Both the position numbers and the translations under genes were made by a program. 64,000 nt of DNA, taken from assembly GCA_029309925.1 (NCBI GenBank), contig JARKND010000001.1:1488001-1552000 (forward strand), in the 5' to 3' direction. The stretch is from Fulvivirgaceae bacterium JP3-4 (GTDB lineage: Bacteria; Bacteroidota; Bacteroidia; Cytophagales; Cyclobacteriaceae). The notes beneath the pieces were generated by a model. That model did not search any database. It was not told the DNA's origin and was given only the letters and a program-made list of their open reading frames with translations. How positions within the stretch are numbered: the stretch's first letter is position 1; every line of letters starts with the position of its first letter. This document shows, one piece after another, positions 24,787 to 34,443 of the stretch.

Positions 24787-27777
24787 CTACCGGACGATCA
24801 AAAAACGGTTAGCGAACATCTGAGTTCCAATGCGAAGCTTCAAAAGGTAGGTGCCGGTTGCAAGCTGCTTCCCCTCATCAATAGAAAACGTCTGGTTCAG
24901 CACGTCCGTCAGGTGTGCCTGACCGATCGTTTTGCCCATCATATCTACGATCTGATACTCAACGTCTCTTCGTTCAGGAAGATTGAAGCTGAGCCGCAGA
25001 TCAGACTGTGTCGGATCAGCAGCATTATATCCGTAAAGGTTGTAAGCATCCGGAACAGAAATAAGGACCGGATCGCTGCTGACAAAAAATTCAATATTAT
25101 CAAGGAAGAGGTTGTTTCCGTTGTCATTTACAACCACAAAAGCAATGCGAACAGCGCTTTCTCCTGCAAATGATGTCAGATCCACTACCTGGTCGGTATT
25201 CCATTCGTCCGCTGTGTTTGGCGCCCAGGCAGATTGCGCTTCCTGTCCGGAAAGATTAACGGCAGTGATCTCCTCAAAGGTCTCTCCACAATCCTTCGAT
25301 CCATAGATTCGTAATGTCTCAAGACGTCCAACACGCACCCCATAAGAATAGTCAAACACAAGACTTGCCTCTGTAGCGCCCGAAAAATCCAAAACCGGAC
25401 TGACCAGCCATGATGTTTCGTTGATCATTGTGTTGTTGTGAGCGTTGTAATAGAGTGACCCGTTAAAATTTGTATTGGTTGACGCCCAGTTTTTTCCGCC
25501 AACGGGATTGAACACTTTCCACGTACCGAGGCCGCCATCAAAATTCTGACGGGTTGGAATTCGGTCTGTCGTCTCATCAACCAACACTGTAAACGTTTTG
25601 GAGTTGTTTGCAGGACTTTGGTCAGGTTGCCCGTTGGGATTAAGCAACGTGACGGCTATTGTATTAGTAGCACTGGTCAGGTTTACAACTGGTAACTGAA
25701 TTTGAAACTGATCCCCGAGCCCGGCATTCAGATTATTCACCGTGAATTCATTTGCAGAGCCGTTCACTGAATATTCAACCGTTAATGACGTGACTGGCTT
25801 CGTACCGACATTCTGCACGATCAGAACCGGAGATGGAGTGATGTTGCACGTGATGAATGCCGGTGCATCAAGGCTCACAAGTTCAACGTCTTCCAGTTCA
25901 GTAGTGATGACCGAGACATTGTCGAGATAGAGATTGTTGCCCCAGTCGCTGACCACAACAAAAGCAATCTGTATGCTTTGCTTCCCCGCAAACTGAGTGA
26001 TGTTCACAAACTCTCTGCGCCAGTCCTGAGGTCCGGCAGGTACGAAAGACCCGGAAACAGAATTTGCAGTGCGAAGTGCACTCCCGAACTTATCAAAGAC
26101 TATCGTCCCGTCTTCAATGTTTTCGCAGTCTTCAAGAATGATCACCCGTAACCTGTCATTACTCGAAAGATACCGCACATACGACATATCAAACACAAGC
26201 GAGGCAACCGTAGAACCGCTGAAATCCAGCACCGGACTGATGAGCATGTCTACCTCGCCATAACTTTCGTCATAGTCAAAGAGATTTACACGCATGGCTT
26301 TGTTAGAAGCAGTCTCGCGCGGGGCCGTTGCAAGCTCCCACGTTTTCTTGCCATCCGGATTGCGAATTGCCCAATTAGAGGGAAAAACACTAAACGCTTC
26401 CGCGAACGGAGTCGGCTCGCGGTCGGGAATATCAAATGCGGCCGTCACGTTGTTGTTGTTCGGGTTCTGATCTGTGCTGTTATTCACTTCGGTAATGGTA
26501 AAGCTTACACTGTTGTTACCTGAAGTCACGATAACTGGCGTGAATGCTGCCTGGGTACTTTCGAGATTTGCAAGGCTCAGCGATAAGTTCAGTGTTTCCG
26601 TAACAACGCCATTCACTGACAGCTCTATTTTTGCTGACGTCACAGTATTCGATCCGTAATTGCGGATCTCGATGACCGGTGTGATCGTTGTTGAGCATTG
26701 AAAATCCGTAGGAGTGATGATGGTTCTGATGCCGAGGTCGCGCTGTGCAAGCACCGGATCGCTCAGGCCGTGCGATGAAAGCAGCGATGCTCTCCGTGGG
26801 CTGTTTTCCAGAACGGTCACCATGCGCGTCATTTGATCTTTAGTGAAAAGGTTCATGCATCCATCCTGCGTGTAGTCCATGAAATTCTGGAACATGTTGA
26901 TGGTGTTGCACGAGCTGCGCGGGTGGGTTGGACATCCACTCGATGCCGCTGCCTGCTTTGGCGTATCGGTCACAAAGTCATCGCCATCACAGCTGCCATC
27001 ATCGTCACCCCAGATGTGCCGCAGGCCAAAAAAGTGCCCGAGTTCGTGTGTAAGGGTGCGGCCTTTGTTGTAAATGGAACTCAGATCGAAGTTGCCGTCA
27101 TCCACAGATCCGAAAGCGCGATGCCAGATCACGGCACCATCGGTAAGCCTGTTAATAGACGAATTATCAATTCCTGGCAGATTGGATTCAGGATACTGCG
27201 CATAGCCGACCAGGTTGTCTGTCATGTTGCAAACCCACAGGTTCAGGTAATCTTCAGCAGGCCAGTAGCTCAGTGATTTAAGCGCATACTGCTCTTCATA
27301 CACCCAACCGTTTTTCCCTCCGTTCACCCGCACGATGCCGGTGGTGGGAAGTCCTTCCGGATCCTGCTTTGCAAGCACGAACTCGATATCAATGCTGCCT
27401 GCCAGAGATTGAAATTGAGCAGGTGTATTGCTGGCATCGGTATTCGTTCTCCGGAAATCTTCATTGAGAACCGAGATCTGCGATGTAATCTGTGCGTCAG
27501 AAATGTTAGCTCCGGTGCCGATAGGCTCTCCGTTGTGGATGATATGAACGACTACGGGAATTTTATAAGGCGGGCCTTTTTGCCGTCTGGTGCCTGAGGT
27601 TCGCAGCGTTGTCATTTTGCGTCTGAGCCAGTCCTCAAACACCTGATCATTTGCGGGAACGCGGCCCCATTTCTTTAACTCGTTGTTGTACCGGACAGTA
27701 CCGCACCGGTCCTGGGCCGTTGCCGCGAAACAAAGGAACTGCAAGACCAGGATCAGGAAGGACAGGCGAGAGGTCAT
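24787..27777 (-). CDS. Secreted M43 (cytophagalysin-like) metalloprotease with T9SS type A sorting domain
   Basis: About 996 residues from the ATG at 27777 (MTSRLSFLILVLQFLCFAATAQ signal peptide); a GTG at 27795 is in frame but adds little. The protease domain covers about 60-330 and holds the extended zinc motif HELGHFFGLRHIWGDD, then the GDDFVTDTP region. Two CARDB-like beta domains (about 345-455 and 640-740) alternate with two jelly-roll domains (about 460-630 and 745-905) that share VLDFSGSTVASLVFDMSY-type sequences. The C-terminus (VEYQIVDMMGK ... LATGTYLLKLRIG ... ANRFLIVR) is a type A T9SS signal. It is an extracellular protease, probably nutritional. Confidence 0.9.
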   Translation of the reverse strand: MTSRLSFLILVLQFLCFAATAQDRCGTVRYNNELKKWGRVPANDQVFEDWLRRKMTTLRTSGTRRQKGPPYKIPVVVHIIHNGEPIGTGANISDAQITSQISVLNEDFRRTNTDASNTPAQFQSLAGSIDIEFVLAKQDPEGLPTTGIVRVNGGKNGWVYEEQYALKSLSYWPAEDYLNLWVCNMTDNLVGYAQYPESNLPGIDNSSINRLTDGAVIWHRAFGSVDDGNFDLSSIYNKGRTLTHELGHFFGLRHIWGDDDGSCDGDDFVTDTPKQAAASSGCPTHPRSSCNTINMFQNFMDYTQDGCMNLFTKDQMTRMVTVLENSPRRASLLSSHGLSDPVLAQRDLGIRTIITPTDFQCSTTITPVIEIRNYGSNTVTSAKIELSVNGVVTETLNLSLSLANLESTQAAFTPVIVTSGNNSVSFTITEVNNSTDQNPNNNNVTAAFDIPDREPTPFAEAFSVFPSNWAIRNPDGKKTWELATAPRETASNKAMRVNLFDYDESYGEVDMLISPVLDFSGSTVASLVFDMSYVRYLSSNDRLRVIILEDCENIEDGTIVFDKFGSALRTANSVSGSFVPAGPQDWRREFVNITQFAGKQSIQIAFVVVSDWGNNLYLDNVSVITTELEDVELVSLDAPAFITCNITPSPVLIVQNVGTKPVTSLTVEYSVNGSANEFTVNNLNAGLGDQFQIQLPVVNLTSATNTIAVTLLNPNGQPDQSPANNSKTFTVLVDETTDRIPTRQNFDGGLGTWKVFNPVGGKNWASTNTNFNGSLYYNAHNNTMINETSWLVSPVLDFSGATEASLVFDYSYGVRVGRLETLRIYGSKDCGETFEEITAVNLSGQEAQSAWAPNTADEWNTDQVVDLTSFAGESAVRIAFVVVNDNGNNLFLDNIEFFVSSDPVLISVPDAYNLYGYNAADPTQSDLRLSFNLPERRDVEYQIVDMMGKTIGQAHLTDVLNQTFSIDEGKQLATGTYLLKLRIGTQMFANRFLIVR

Positions 27778-27938
27778 TTTCAGGATAACAGTCACAAATC
27801 GTTAACGTTCAGGCGGCTTCTATAGTATCTCAGGTCTTATCAGGAGAATCACTAAAATTATTAAAATGCCGGATGATTCGGAAGCAGTAAAACGGATTAC
27901 TGCTCCGCTTGTGAAAAACTGTTTTACTTCGGGATGGT

Positions 27939-28199
27939 TTAGACAATCGGTGTCAGGTTGACAACCTCGATCGACCGGATTTCGGGAACGTCACGCTTGA
28001 TCGCGGCTTCAACGCCAGCCTTGAAAGTCATCGTGGACATGCTGCAGTTTCCGCAAGCTCCTACAAACTCCAGACGCACAACCTTGTCTGATGTGATCTC
28101 ATTGATCTTCACATTGCCTCCGTCAGCCTTGAGGTAAGGACGAATTGAATCAAGAGAGGCTTCGATCTTCCTGGTAATTTCGTCTAATGTGGTATTCAT
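27939..28199 (-). CDS. NifU-family Fe-S scaffold domain protein
   Basis: 86 residues from the ATG at 28199 (MNTTLDEITRKIEAS). A longer frame to 28247 exists but adds non-conserved residues. The family signature is LKADGGNVKI and GACGNCSMSTMT, whose CxxC binds an iron-sulfur cluster. It corresponds to the C-terminal domain of NifU (Nfu type), which carries clusters to apo-proteins. It directly follows the Mrp gene with about 48 bases between, so the pair forms a small Fe-S assembly operon. Confidence 0.9.
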   Translation of the reverse strand: MNTTLDEITRKIEASLDSIRPYLKADGGNVKINEITSDKVVRLEFVGACGNCSMSTMTFKAGVEAAIKRDVPEIRSIEVVNLTPIV

Positions 28200-28247
28200 T
28201 ATGGCAAAGTTATCAATAATGCCAGCATTTGCCAGCGGTTTTATCAC

Positions 28248-29336
28248 TTATCTCACAGCAGTCACGAGCGTTGGCGTCTGCGCATTTCGGATGGCAATTC
28301 TGCGCGCAACTGCTTTTGCCAGGTCCTGAAAGGCGAGCGCAACAACCCCCTCTTTCATCGCTGCCGGCAGGCCACTGTCTCCGCTTTCGCGAATGCCCTG
28401 CACCAGCGGAATCTGGCCCAGCAACGGAACATCATATTTTTCAGACAAACTCTTTCCTCCGTCTTTTCCAAAGATAAAGTACTTGTTGTCCGGCAGTTCT
28501 TCCGGTGTAAACCATGCCATGTTCTCTACAATCCCGAGCACCGGCACGTTGATCTGCGGTTGCCTGAACATCGACAGACCCTTATTTGCATCAGCAAGCG
28601 CAACCTTCTGAGGAGTTGTAACAATCACTGCTCCCGTAACAGGAACGGTTTGCACCATCGTCAGGTGGATGTCGCTCGTTCCCGGAGGCAGGTCGATGAG
28701 CAGATAATCAAGCTCGCCCCAGTCGGCATCAGCGAAAAATTGTTTCAGCGCAGAGCTCGCCATCGGGCCTCTCCACACGACCGCGCTATCCGGTGGCGTG
28801 AGAAAACCGATTGACAACAGCTTTACTCCGTATTGCTCGATCGGAATGATGATGTTCTTTCCATTGACTTGCTTAACGTGAGGTTGTTCGTGCTCACAGT
28901 TGAACATTGTGGGAATGGACGGACCGTAGATGTCGGCATCTATCAACCCGACTTTCGCGCCAGTCTGTGCCAGCGCGACCGCGAGGTTTGAAGTCACCGT
29001 AGATTTTCCCACCCCGCCCTTACCGGAAGCAATCGCAATAATATTTTTTACGCCTGGAAGAAGCGGTGCATTATCGCGCAACGTAGTTACGGACGATGTC
29101 ACCAGGATATCTATTGGAACACCGGCTCCGACAACGTTCCTTACGGCATCTTCGCAATCCTGCCGGATCTTTTCCTTCAATGGACAGGCGGGTGTTGTCA
29201 GCACCACGGTGAAACTCACTTTGGCAGCCTCAACCTTTACATCTTTGATCATGTTCAGGCTTACCAGGTCGCGTTTCAGGTCCGGATCTTCTACAGTGGA
29301 AAGGGCCTTCAGGATATCGGTTTGGGAAAAACTCAT
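28248..29336 (-). CDS. Mrp/ApbC-family Fe-S carrier ATPase, lacking CxxC
   Basis: About 362 residues from the ATG at 29336; a TTG at 29345 adds three residues. An N-terminal MIP18/DUF59 domain (about 1-85) precedes the ParA-type ATPase with IASGKGGVGKSTVTSNLA (deviant Walker A), GLIDADIYGPSIP and LIDLPPGTSDIHLT. Mrp proteins bind and transfer Fe-S clusters using a C-terminal CxxC. Here the matching stretch reads ENMAWFTPEELPDNKYFIFG with no cysteines. The protein may still act with the adjacent NifU-type protein. The lack of the ligands is seen directly; its consequence is inferred. Confidence 0.92.
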   Translation of the reverse strand: MSFSQTDILKALSTVEDPDLKRDLVSLNMIKDVKVEAAKVSFTVVLTTPACPLKEKIRQDCEDAVRNVVGAGVPIDILVTSSVTTLRDNAPLLPGVKNIIAIASGKGGVGKSTVTSNLAVALAQTGAKVGLIDADIYGPSIPTMFNCEHEQPHVKQVNGKNIIIPIEQYGVKLLSIGFLTPPDSAVVWRGPMASSALKQFFADADWGELDYLLIDLPPGTSDIHLTMVQTVPVTGAVIVTTPQKVALADANKGLSMFRQPQINVPVLGIVENMAWFTPEELPDNKYFIFGKDGGKSLSEKYDVPLLGQIPLVQGIRESGDSGLPAAMKEGVVALAFQDLAKAVARRIAIRNAQTPTLVTAVR

Positions 29337-29437
29337 GCTAGACAAACAACAAAAAGGGGTAAAAACGTTTAAAAGCCCGCAAGTTATAATGCGATTCCCG
29401 AATTACACGGTTGTGATCAATACTTCTTTTATCTTTT

Positions 29438-29445
29438 TATCTTTG
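29438..29445 (+). promoter_or_regulatory. Candidate Bacteroidota -7 box upstream of dnaG
   Basis: TATCTTTG matches the Bacteroidota -7 pattern TAnnTTTG exactly and lies about 55 bases before the dnaG start. A TTG at 29411 is the nearest -33 candidate, but the spacing is wider than usual. Confidence 0.35.
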
Positions 29446-29498
29446 GAGTCCCAATGGTGAGCAATTTAACCTCGGACAAGCCAAGTAGCTGATTTCCA

Positions 29499-31418
29499 AT
29501 GATTACGCGCGAAACGATTGATGAAGTGAAGAACCGCGTTGACATTGTCGATGTCATCGGAGATTTCGTTTCATTAAAACGGTCGGGGCAAAACTACAAG
29601 GCGCTCAGTCCTTTCACCAACGAGAAAACACCATCGTTTTATGTCGTCCCCGCCAAGGGCATTTTTAAGGATTTCAGCAGCGGCAAAGGTGGCGATGGAA
29701 TAACGTTCGTGATGGAACACGAGGGGATGAGCTACCTGGAAGCCATCCGTTACCTCGCCAAGAAGTATGGCGTAGAGATCAAAGAGGAAGAGGGTAGAAG
29801 CGAGCAGGAGAAGGCATCGCAAAGCGAACGCGACAGCCTTTATATTCTCATGAATTTCGCGAAAGACCATTATCGCGAGCTGTTGACAAAGAGTGAAGAA
29901 GGCCGCAGCATCGGCTTGAGTTATTTTCGCGAGCGGGGCTTCAATGATCGTACAATCGACAAATTTGAACTTGGGTATAGTTTAAACGAGTGGGATAATC
30001 TAACGCGAACGGCTACTGGCAAAGGCTACAGCGAAGACATGCTGGAGAAAGCCGGACTGCTCATCCGAAAGGATGAAGGCAAAAAATACGATCGCTTTCG
30101 CGGAAGGGTGATATTCCCCGTTCACAATCTTTCCGGCAAGGTCATCGCATTCGGTGCACGAATCCTGACGAAAGAAAAAGATCAGCCGAAATATATCAAC
30201 TCGCCTGAAACCGAGATCTACCATAAGAGCAATGTGCTCTACGGATTGTATCAGGCGAAGAATGAAATCCGCAAACACGAGTTCTGCTATCTCGTGGAAG
30301 GATACACCGATGTGATCTCAATGCATCAGGCAGATGTCGAGAATGTTGTTGCCTCATCGGGTACGGCATTGACGGAGGAGCAGATCAAACTGATGCGAAG
30401 GTTCACTGAAAACGTCACCGTACTTTATGATGGTGATGCTGCCGGAATCAAGGCTGCGCTTCGCGGGATCGATCTTGTGCTGAAAGGCGGATTGAATGTC
30501 CGCATTGTCCTTCTTCCTGATGGCGAAGACCCGGACAGCTACGCACGGAAACACGGCAGCACCGAGTTCAGGAAGTTTCTGTCAGAGCATACGCAGGATT
30601 TCATTTCGTTCAAGATTTCCCTGTACTCAAAGGAGGCATCGAACGATCCGATTAAAAAAGCAGAGGCTATTCGAGAGATCGTCACAACGATAGGAGTCAT
30701 TCCAGATCCGATCAAGCGATCCGTTTACATTCAGGAGACAAGCCGATTGCTGAACATTCAGGAATCTGTTTTGTTATCCGAACTGAACAAGGGACTCATC
30801 ACCGAGCGCGACAAGAAGATCCAGGAGAAGACAAAGCAGGCTCCGAAGGAAACTCTCGATCCGCTCGTTGCAGCACCGCAGCTTGCGAAGACTGACGTGG
30901 CAAGTATGGTCCAGCTGCAGGAGCGCGAAACCATTCGACTCCTGCTTAACTATGCGGAAAGCCAATACGAAGAACAGCGTCTCATGGACTTTATGATGAC
31001 GGAGCTCGAGGACGTTGAATTTACAAATCCAGTGTTTAAAGAAATTTATGCGATGTTCCGCGAGGCTGCGGAAAAGCACGAGGTAATCGATACGCTTTAC
31101 TTCATGGAGCATGGTTCTCCTGCGGTGAAGAACACTGTTGCCGATCTGACTACAAATCGGTACGAAATCAGCAAATATTGGGCGCCAAAGTATCACATCT
31201 ATATTTCCAGTGAAAAAGAAAAAATTCAGGATGTAGCGTTTACCAATATCTTGCGGTTGAAATTCAGGCTGATCCAACGTCTGATCGAAGACAATCTAGC
31301 GGAGATGAAGCAAGCGCTCTCGCAATCTGAAGAAGAAAAACATCTTACGATTCATGAGCAATTAAAAGGCGGGGAGAAAGAAATTGCATCGTTGCTGGGG
31401 ATTGTAATACCGAAGTAA
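29499..31418 (+). CDS. dnaG: DNA primase with degenerate CHC2 zinc domain
   Basis: 639 residues, the usual DnaG length. The N-terminal zinc-domain region is recognisable (YKALSPFTNEKTPSFYV, then KGIFKDFSSGKGGDG), but all four usual ligands are replaced: Ser37, Thr40, Asp58 and Ser61 stand where C-P-F-H and C-F-G-C normally are. The TOPRIM core is intact: VEGYTDVISMHQ, ASSGTALTEEQ and VLYDGDAAG. The C-terminal helicase-binding region covers about 480-639. It makes RNA primers for replication together with DnaB. It is convergent with nothing and is followed by ribBA. Confidence 0.95.
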   Translation: MITRETIDEVKNRVDIVDVIGDFVSLKRSGQNYKALSPFTNEKTPSFYVVPAKGIFKDFSSGKGGDGITFVMEHEGMSYLEAIRYLAKKYGVEIKEEEGRSEQEKASQSERDSLYILMNFAKDHYRELLTKSEEGRSIGLSYFRERGFNDRTIDKFELGYSLNEWDNLTRTATGKGYSEDMLEKAGLLIRKDEGKKYDRFRGRVIFPVHNLSGKVIAFGARILTKEKDQPKYINSPETEIYHKSNVLYGLYQAKNEIRKHEFCYLVEGYTDVISMHQADVENVVASSGTALTEEQIKLMRRFTENVTVLYDGDAAGIKAALRGIDLVLKGGLNVRIVLLPDGEDPDSYARKHGSTEFRKFLSEHTQDFISFKISLYSKEASNDPIKKAEAIREIVTTIGVIPDPIKRSVYIQETSRLLNIQESVLLSELNKGLITERDKKIQEKTKQAPKETLDPLVAAPQLAKTDVASMVQLQERETIRLLLNYAESQYEEQRLMDFMMTELEDVEFTNPVFKEIYAMFREAAEKHEVIDTLYFMEHGSPAVKNTVADLTTNRYEISKYWAPKYHIYISSEKEKIQDVAFTNILRLKFRLIQRLIEDNLAEMKQALSQSEEEKHLTIHEQLKGGEKEIASLLGIVIPK

Positions 31419-31471
31419 CGGGAATTTGTGCCCGGAACTTACTAAGCGGCCAATGTGTTGAAGAACATGAA

Positions 31472-31568
31472 AAGAAATATCGAACATTCAATGTCGAATA
31501 ATCAATGTCCAAGTCTGCTCACACCTCGTCATTCGACATTTAGTGTTCGATGTTCGACATTTTCGACT
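31472..31568. repeat. Imperfect inverted repeat, TTCGACATT family
   Basis: The left arm contains CGAACATTCAATGTCGAAT and the right arm ATTCGACATTTAGTGTTCG, giving a long imperfect hairpin with a loop of about 23 bases. The right side is built from repeated TTCGACATT and TTCGATG words. A related element lies at 45904-45997. It lies in the 193-base gap between dnaG and ribBA. Confidence 0.75.
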
Positions 31569-31611
31569 TTAAATTCAGGGCAGTTGACGCTCACGTACGA
31601 CATACAAGCAA

Positions 31612-32829
31612 ATGAACTCAATAAAACTAAATACCATTGAAGAGGCGATCGAAGAGATCAAGAACGGCAAAGTAATCATTGTTGTTGACGATGAAGACCG
31701 TGAAAATGAAGGTGACTTCATTTGTGCGGCCGAGTGCATCACTCCTGAGATCGTAAATTTTATGGCGACCCACGGTCGCGGACTGATCTGCGCGCCTTTG
31801 ATCGAAGACCGCTGCGATGAGCTTGGCCTGGAACTCATGGTTGGTAAAAACACGGCAACTTTCGAAACACCGTTCACCGTTTCGGTCGACCTGATCGGTC
31901 ACGGTTGTACAACGGGTATTTCCGCGCACGATCGCTTTAAGACAATCCGCGCACTCGTTGATCCGGAAACCAAACCTGAAGAACTTGGCAAGCCCGGTCA
32001 TATTTTCCCGCTTAAGGCAAAACGCGGTGGTGTTCTTCGAAGAGCCGGCCACACAGAAGCTGCGATCGATTTTGCCCGGCTTGCAGGTTTCAAACCTGCC
32101 GGTGTGCTCGTGGAGATCATGAATGAGGATGGTTCGATGGCCCGACTGCCGAACCTTGTGAAAGTGGCTGAACGTTTTAATCTGAAACTCGTCTCAATCA
32201 AAGACCTGATCGAATACCGCATCAAAAAAGAAACACTGATCAGCCGGCAGGTAGAAGTAGATATGCCGACTGAACATGGTCACTTCAAGCTGATAGCTTT
32301 CGAACAAACAAATACGCATGAAGTCCACATGGCACTTGTAAAGGGAACATGGACAAAAGATGAACCCGTTCTCGTTCGTGTGCATTCATCGTGCGTTACC
32401 GGAGATATTTTTGGATCATGTCGTTGTGATTGCGGATCGCAATTGCATCACGCAATGGAAATGGTTGACCGCGCGGGGAAGGGTGTCGTGCTGTATATGA
32501 AGCAGGAGGGAAGAGGCATCGGTTTACTTAACAAGCTCCGCGCGTATAAACTGCAGGAGGAAGGTTGGGACACCGTAGAGGCGAATCTTAAATTAGGATT
32601 TGACATGGATGAAAGGGATTACGGAATCGGAGCACAGATTCTGCGCGACCTGGGAATCACAAAGATTCGCCTGATGACAAATAATCCAAAGAAGCGTGTC
32701 GGCCTGATGGGTTATGGCCTTGAGATTGTTGACAACGTGGAGATCGAAATATCGCCTAACCCGCATAATGAAAAATATTTGCTGACCAAGCGCGACAAAC
32801 TTGGTCACAGCATTTTACGAAATAAGTGA
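31612..32829 (+). CDS. ribBA: Bifunctional 3,4-dihydroxy-2-butanone-4-phosphate synthase / GTP cyclohydrolase II
   Basis: 405 residues. The RibB half (about 1-205) has [34 protein letters not shown] and [14 protein letters not shown]. The RibA half (about 206-405) has [20 protein letters not shown] with three zinc cysteines, EGRGIGL and LMTNNPKK. Together they supply both precursors of riboflavin from ribulose 5-phosphate and GTP. I see no FMN riboswitch in the short upstream gap, which instead holds an inverted repeat. A small secreted protein gene follows directly. Confidence 0.96.
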   Translation: MNSIKLNTIEEAIEEIKNGKVIIVVDDEDRENEGDFICAAECITPEIVNFMATHGRGLICAPLIEDRCDELGLELMVGKNTATFETPFTVSVDLIGHGCTTGISAHDRFKTIRALVDPETKPEELGKPGHIFPLKAKRGGVLRRAGHTEAAIDFARLAGFKPAGVLVEIMNEDGSMARLPNLVKVAERFNLKLVSIKDLIEYRIKKETLISRQVEVDMPTEHGHFKLIAFEQTNTHEVHMALVKGTWTKDEPVLVRVHSSCVTGDIFGSCRCDCGSQLHHAMEMVDRAGKGVVLYMKQEGRGIGLLNKLRAYKLQEEGWDTVEANLKLGFDMDERDYGIGAQILRDLGITKIRLMTNNPKKRVGLMGYGLEIVDNVEIEISPNPHNEKYLLTKRDKLGHSILRNK

Positions 32830-32830
32830 T

Positions 32831-33466
32831 TTGAAGAGTGCCCAGTCATATATACGGATCGTAGTCAGAGGGATTGTTCTGAGCGTGGCTTTGCTGCTGA
32901 TCAGCAACCTTGCGCATTCTCAGATCTGGCCTTTCGAGTTGTGGCACGAAGGCAAAGTTGTACTGACATCGGGTGACACACTCAAAGGAATCCTGAAATA
33001 CGACATGCAACAGGACCTCGTGCAGTACGCTGTCAGCGGCAACGGGACACCGGAGGCATTTACCGCCCGAAAAGTTTTGTTTTTCGAGATCTTCGATACC
33101 TCTTACAATATCTACAGGAGATTTTTTGCCTTGCCTTACTCCTCATCACCGGGATACAAGACGACTGTTTTTTTTGAACTGCTTGAAGAGGGAAAAATGA
33201 CACTGCTTGCAAGGGAATTTCTCGAGTACCGCACCTCCGGTTCTATGTACGTGACGGGCAGAATGGTGCTGAGCCACAAATATTTCTTCATGAAGGAAAA
33301 TGGGGATATCGAAGAATTCACGGGCACCCGGCATGATCTCCTTGACATGATGGGAAAGCACAGCGACAAAGTTGAAAAGTTCATCCGAGCCAACCGCCTT
33401 CGCATTGAGTACAGAGAAGATTTCACCCGCATTGTCGACTACTACAATTCACTTTTTGAGGTTTGA
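32831..33466 (+). CDS. Hypothetical secreted protein (about 211 residues)
   Basis: The frame is open from 32801, overlapping ribBA, but the TTG at 32831, two bases after the ribBA stop, gives a good signal peptide (IVLSVALLLISNLAHSQ). The mature part starts IWPFELWHEGKVVLTSGDTLKG, a pattern seen in many Bacteroidota periplasmic proteins that open with a small beta-sheet. The rest is mixed alpha/beta, with TFARKVLFFEIFD-like strands and a charged C-terminal helix. I do not recognise a named family. The start codon is uncertain. Confidence 0.65.
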   Translation: MKSAQSYIRIVVRGIVLSVALLLISNLAHSQIWPFELWHEGKVVLTSGDTLKGILKYDMQQDLVQYAVSGNGTPEAFTARKVLFFEIFDTSYNIYRRFFALPYSSSPGYKTTVFFELLEEGKMTLLAREFLEYRTSGSMYVTGRMVLSHKYFFMKENGDIEEFTGTRHDLLDMMGKHSDKVEKFIRANRLRIEYREDFTRIVDYYNSLFEV

Positions 33467-33489
33467 ACCGGAGCGAAGAGCCAGGATCC

Positions 33490-33600
33490 AAAAGCCAAGT
33501 TCCAAAGTCCAAATCAGACTGACATCCGCTGGAGATTTTTACTGATTTTGTATTTGGATTTTGGATCTTGGTATTTGGAACTTGGTATTTGGAATTTCCA
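33490..33600. repeat. Imperfect inverted repeat, TTTGGAA/CTTGG word family
   Basis: The left arm carries GGATCCAAAAGCCAAGTTCC and AAAGTCCAAAT. The right arm is a run of TTTGGATTTTGG, ATCTTGGTATTTGG and AACTTGGTATTTGGAATTT. The arms pair imperfectly around a loop near 33520-33545. A second member lies at 62968-63078. It lies between the secreted protein gene and surE. Confidence 0.8.
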
Positions 33601-33663
33601 TTTCAGCCGCGATATCTATTTTTTGGCTACTTTAGCGCTTCACATTTTTAACCACGCTTCCCG

Positions 33664-34443
33664 ATGAGCAAGCCGCTTATTCTTGTTTGCAATGACGATG
33701 GTATTACATCAAAAGGTATTCTGACGCTCGTCAATGTTATGAAGAAACTGGGTGATGTGGTAGTTGTAGCGCCAGACAGTCCGCAGTCTGGAATGGGCCA
33801 TGCCATTACAGTAGGAAACACACTCCGGCTGGAAGAGAATTTTATATTTGAAGATGTGAAAGCGTGGGAGTGTTCCGGTACACCTGCCGACTGCGTGAAG
33901 ATGGCCCGACACTTTGTGTTTAAAGGGAAGCGTCAGCCCGATGTCGTTGTCAGTGGCGTTAACCATGGCAGCAACACATCCATCAGTGTTCTTTATTCAG
34001 GAACAATGTCTGCTGCGATTGAAGGTGCCATCGAAGGGACACCATCAATAGGTTTTTCGCTTGCCGATTTTTCACACCAGGCCGACTTTTCACATACCGA
34101 AGAATTTATTTTAAAGATCACACGGCAGGTGATTGAGAAAGGTCTTCCGAAAGGTGTAGCGCTGAATGTGAATTTTCCGCCAAGGCGAAATGAACCTTTG
34201 AAGGGCGTGCGCATCTGCCGGCAGGCAAATGCAAAATGGGTGGAAGATTTCGATGAGCGTTTTGACCCCAATGGAAGGCGTTACTTCTGGATGGTTGGAA
34301 ACTTTGTAAACTTTGACAAAGGCCAGGACAACGATGAATGGGCAATTGCGAATAATTATGTTGCCGTGGTTCCTGTACAGTTCGATCTTACTGCTCACGC
34401 AGCAATTCCCGTGCTCAACGAAGAATGGAATATCCTGGGCTGA
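33664..34443 (+). CDS. surE: 5'/3'-nucleotidase SurE
   Basis: 259 residues, normal length. The acidic metal pair is in ILVCNDDGITSKGI (Asp about 11-12), with APDSPQSGMGHAIT, the Asn motif VSGVNHGSNTSISVLYSGTMSAAIEGA and a conserved PADCVKMA. SurE dephosphorylates nucleoside monophosphates and other phosphate esters in the cytoplasm and is linked to stationary-phase survival. Its stop codon TGA directly abuts the stop of the opposite-strand DUF3999 gene (TGATCA at 34441-34446), with no spacer. Confidence 0.95.
   Translation: MSKPLILVCNDDGITSKGILTLVNVMKKLGDVVVVAPDSPQSGMGHAITVGNTLRLEENFIFEDVKAWECSGTPADCVKMARHFVFKGKRQPDVVVSGVNHGSNTSISVLYSGTMSAAIEGAIEGTPSIGFSLADFSHQADFSHTEEFILKITRQVIEKGLPKGVALNVNFPPRRNEPLKGVRICRQANAKWVEDFDERFDPNGRRYFWMVGNFVNFDKGQDNDEWAIANNYVAVVPVQFDLTAHAAIPVLNEEWNILG

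Noticed and set aside
31419-31611. FMN riboswitch upstream of ribBA
   Set aside because: The gap is short and filled mostly by an inverted word repeat; no FMN-aptamer motifs are visible.
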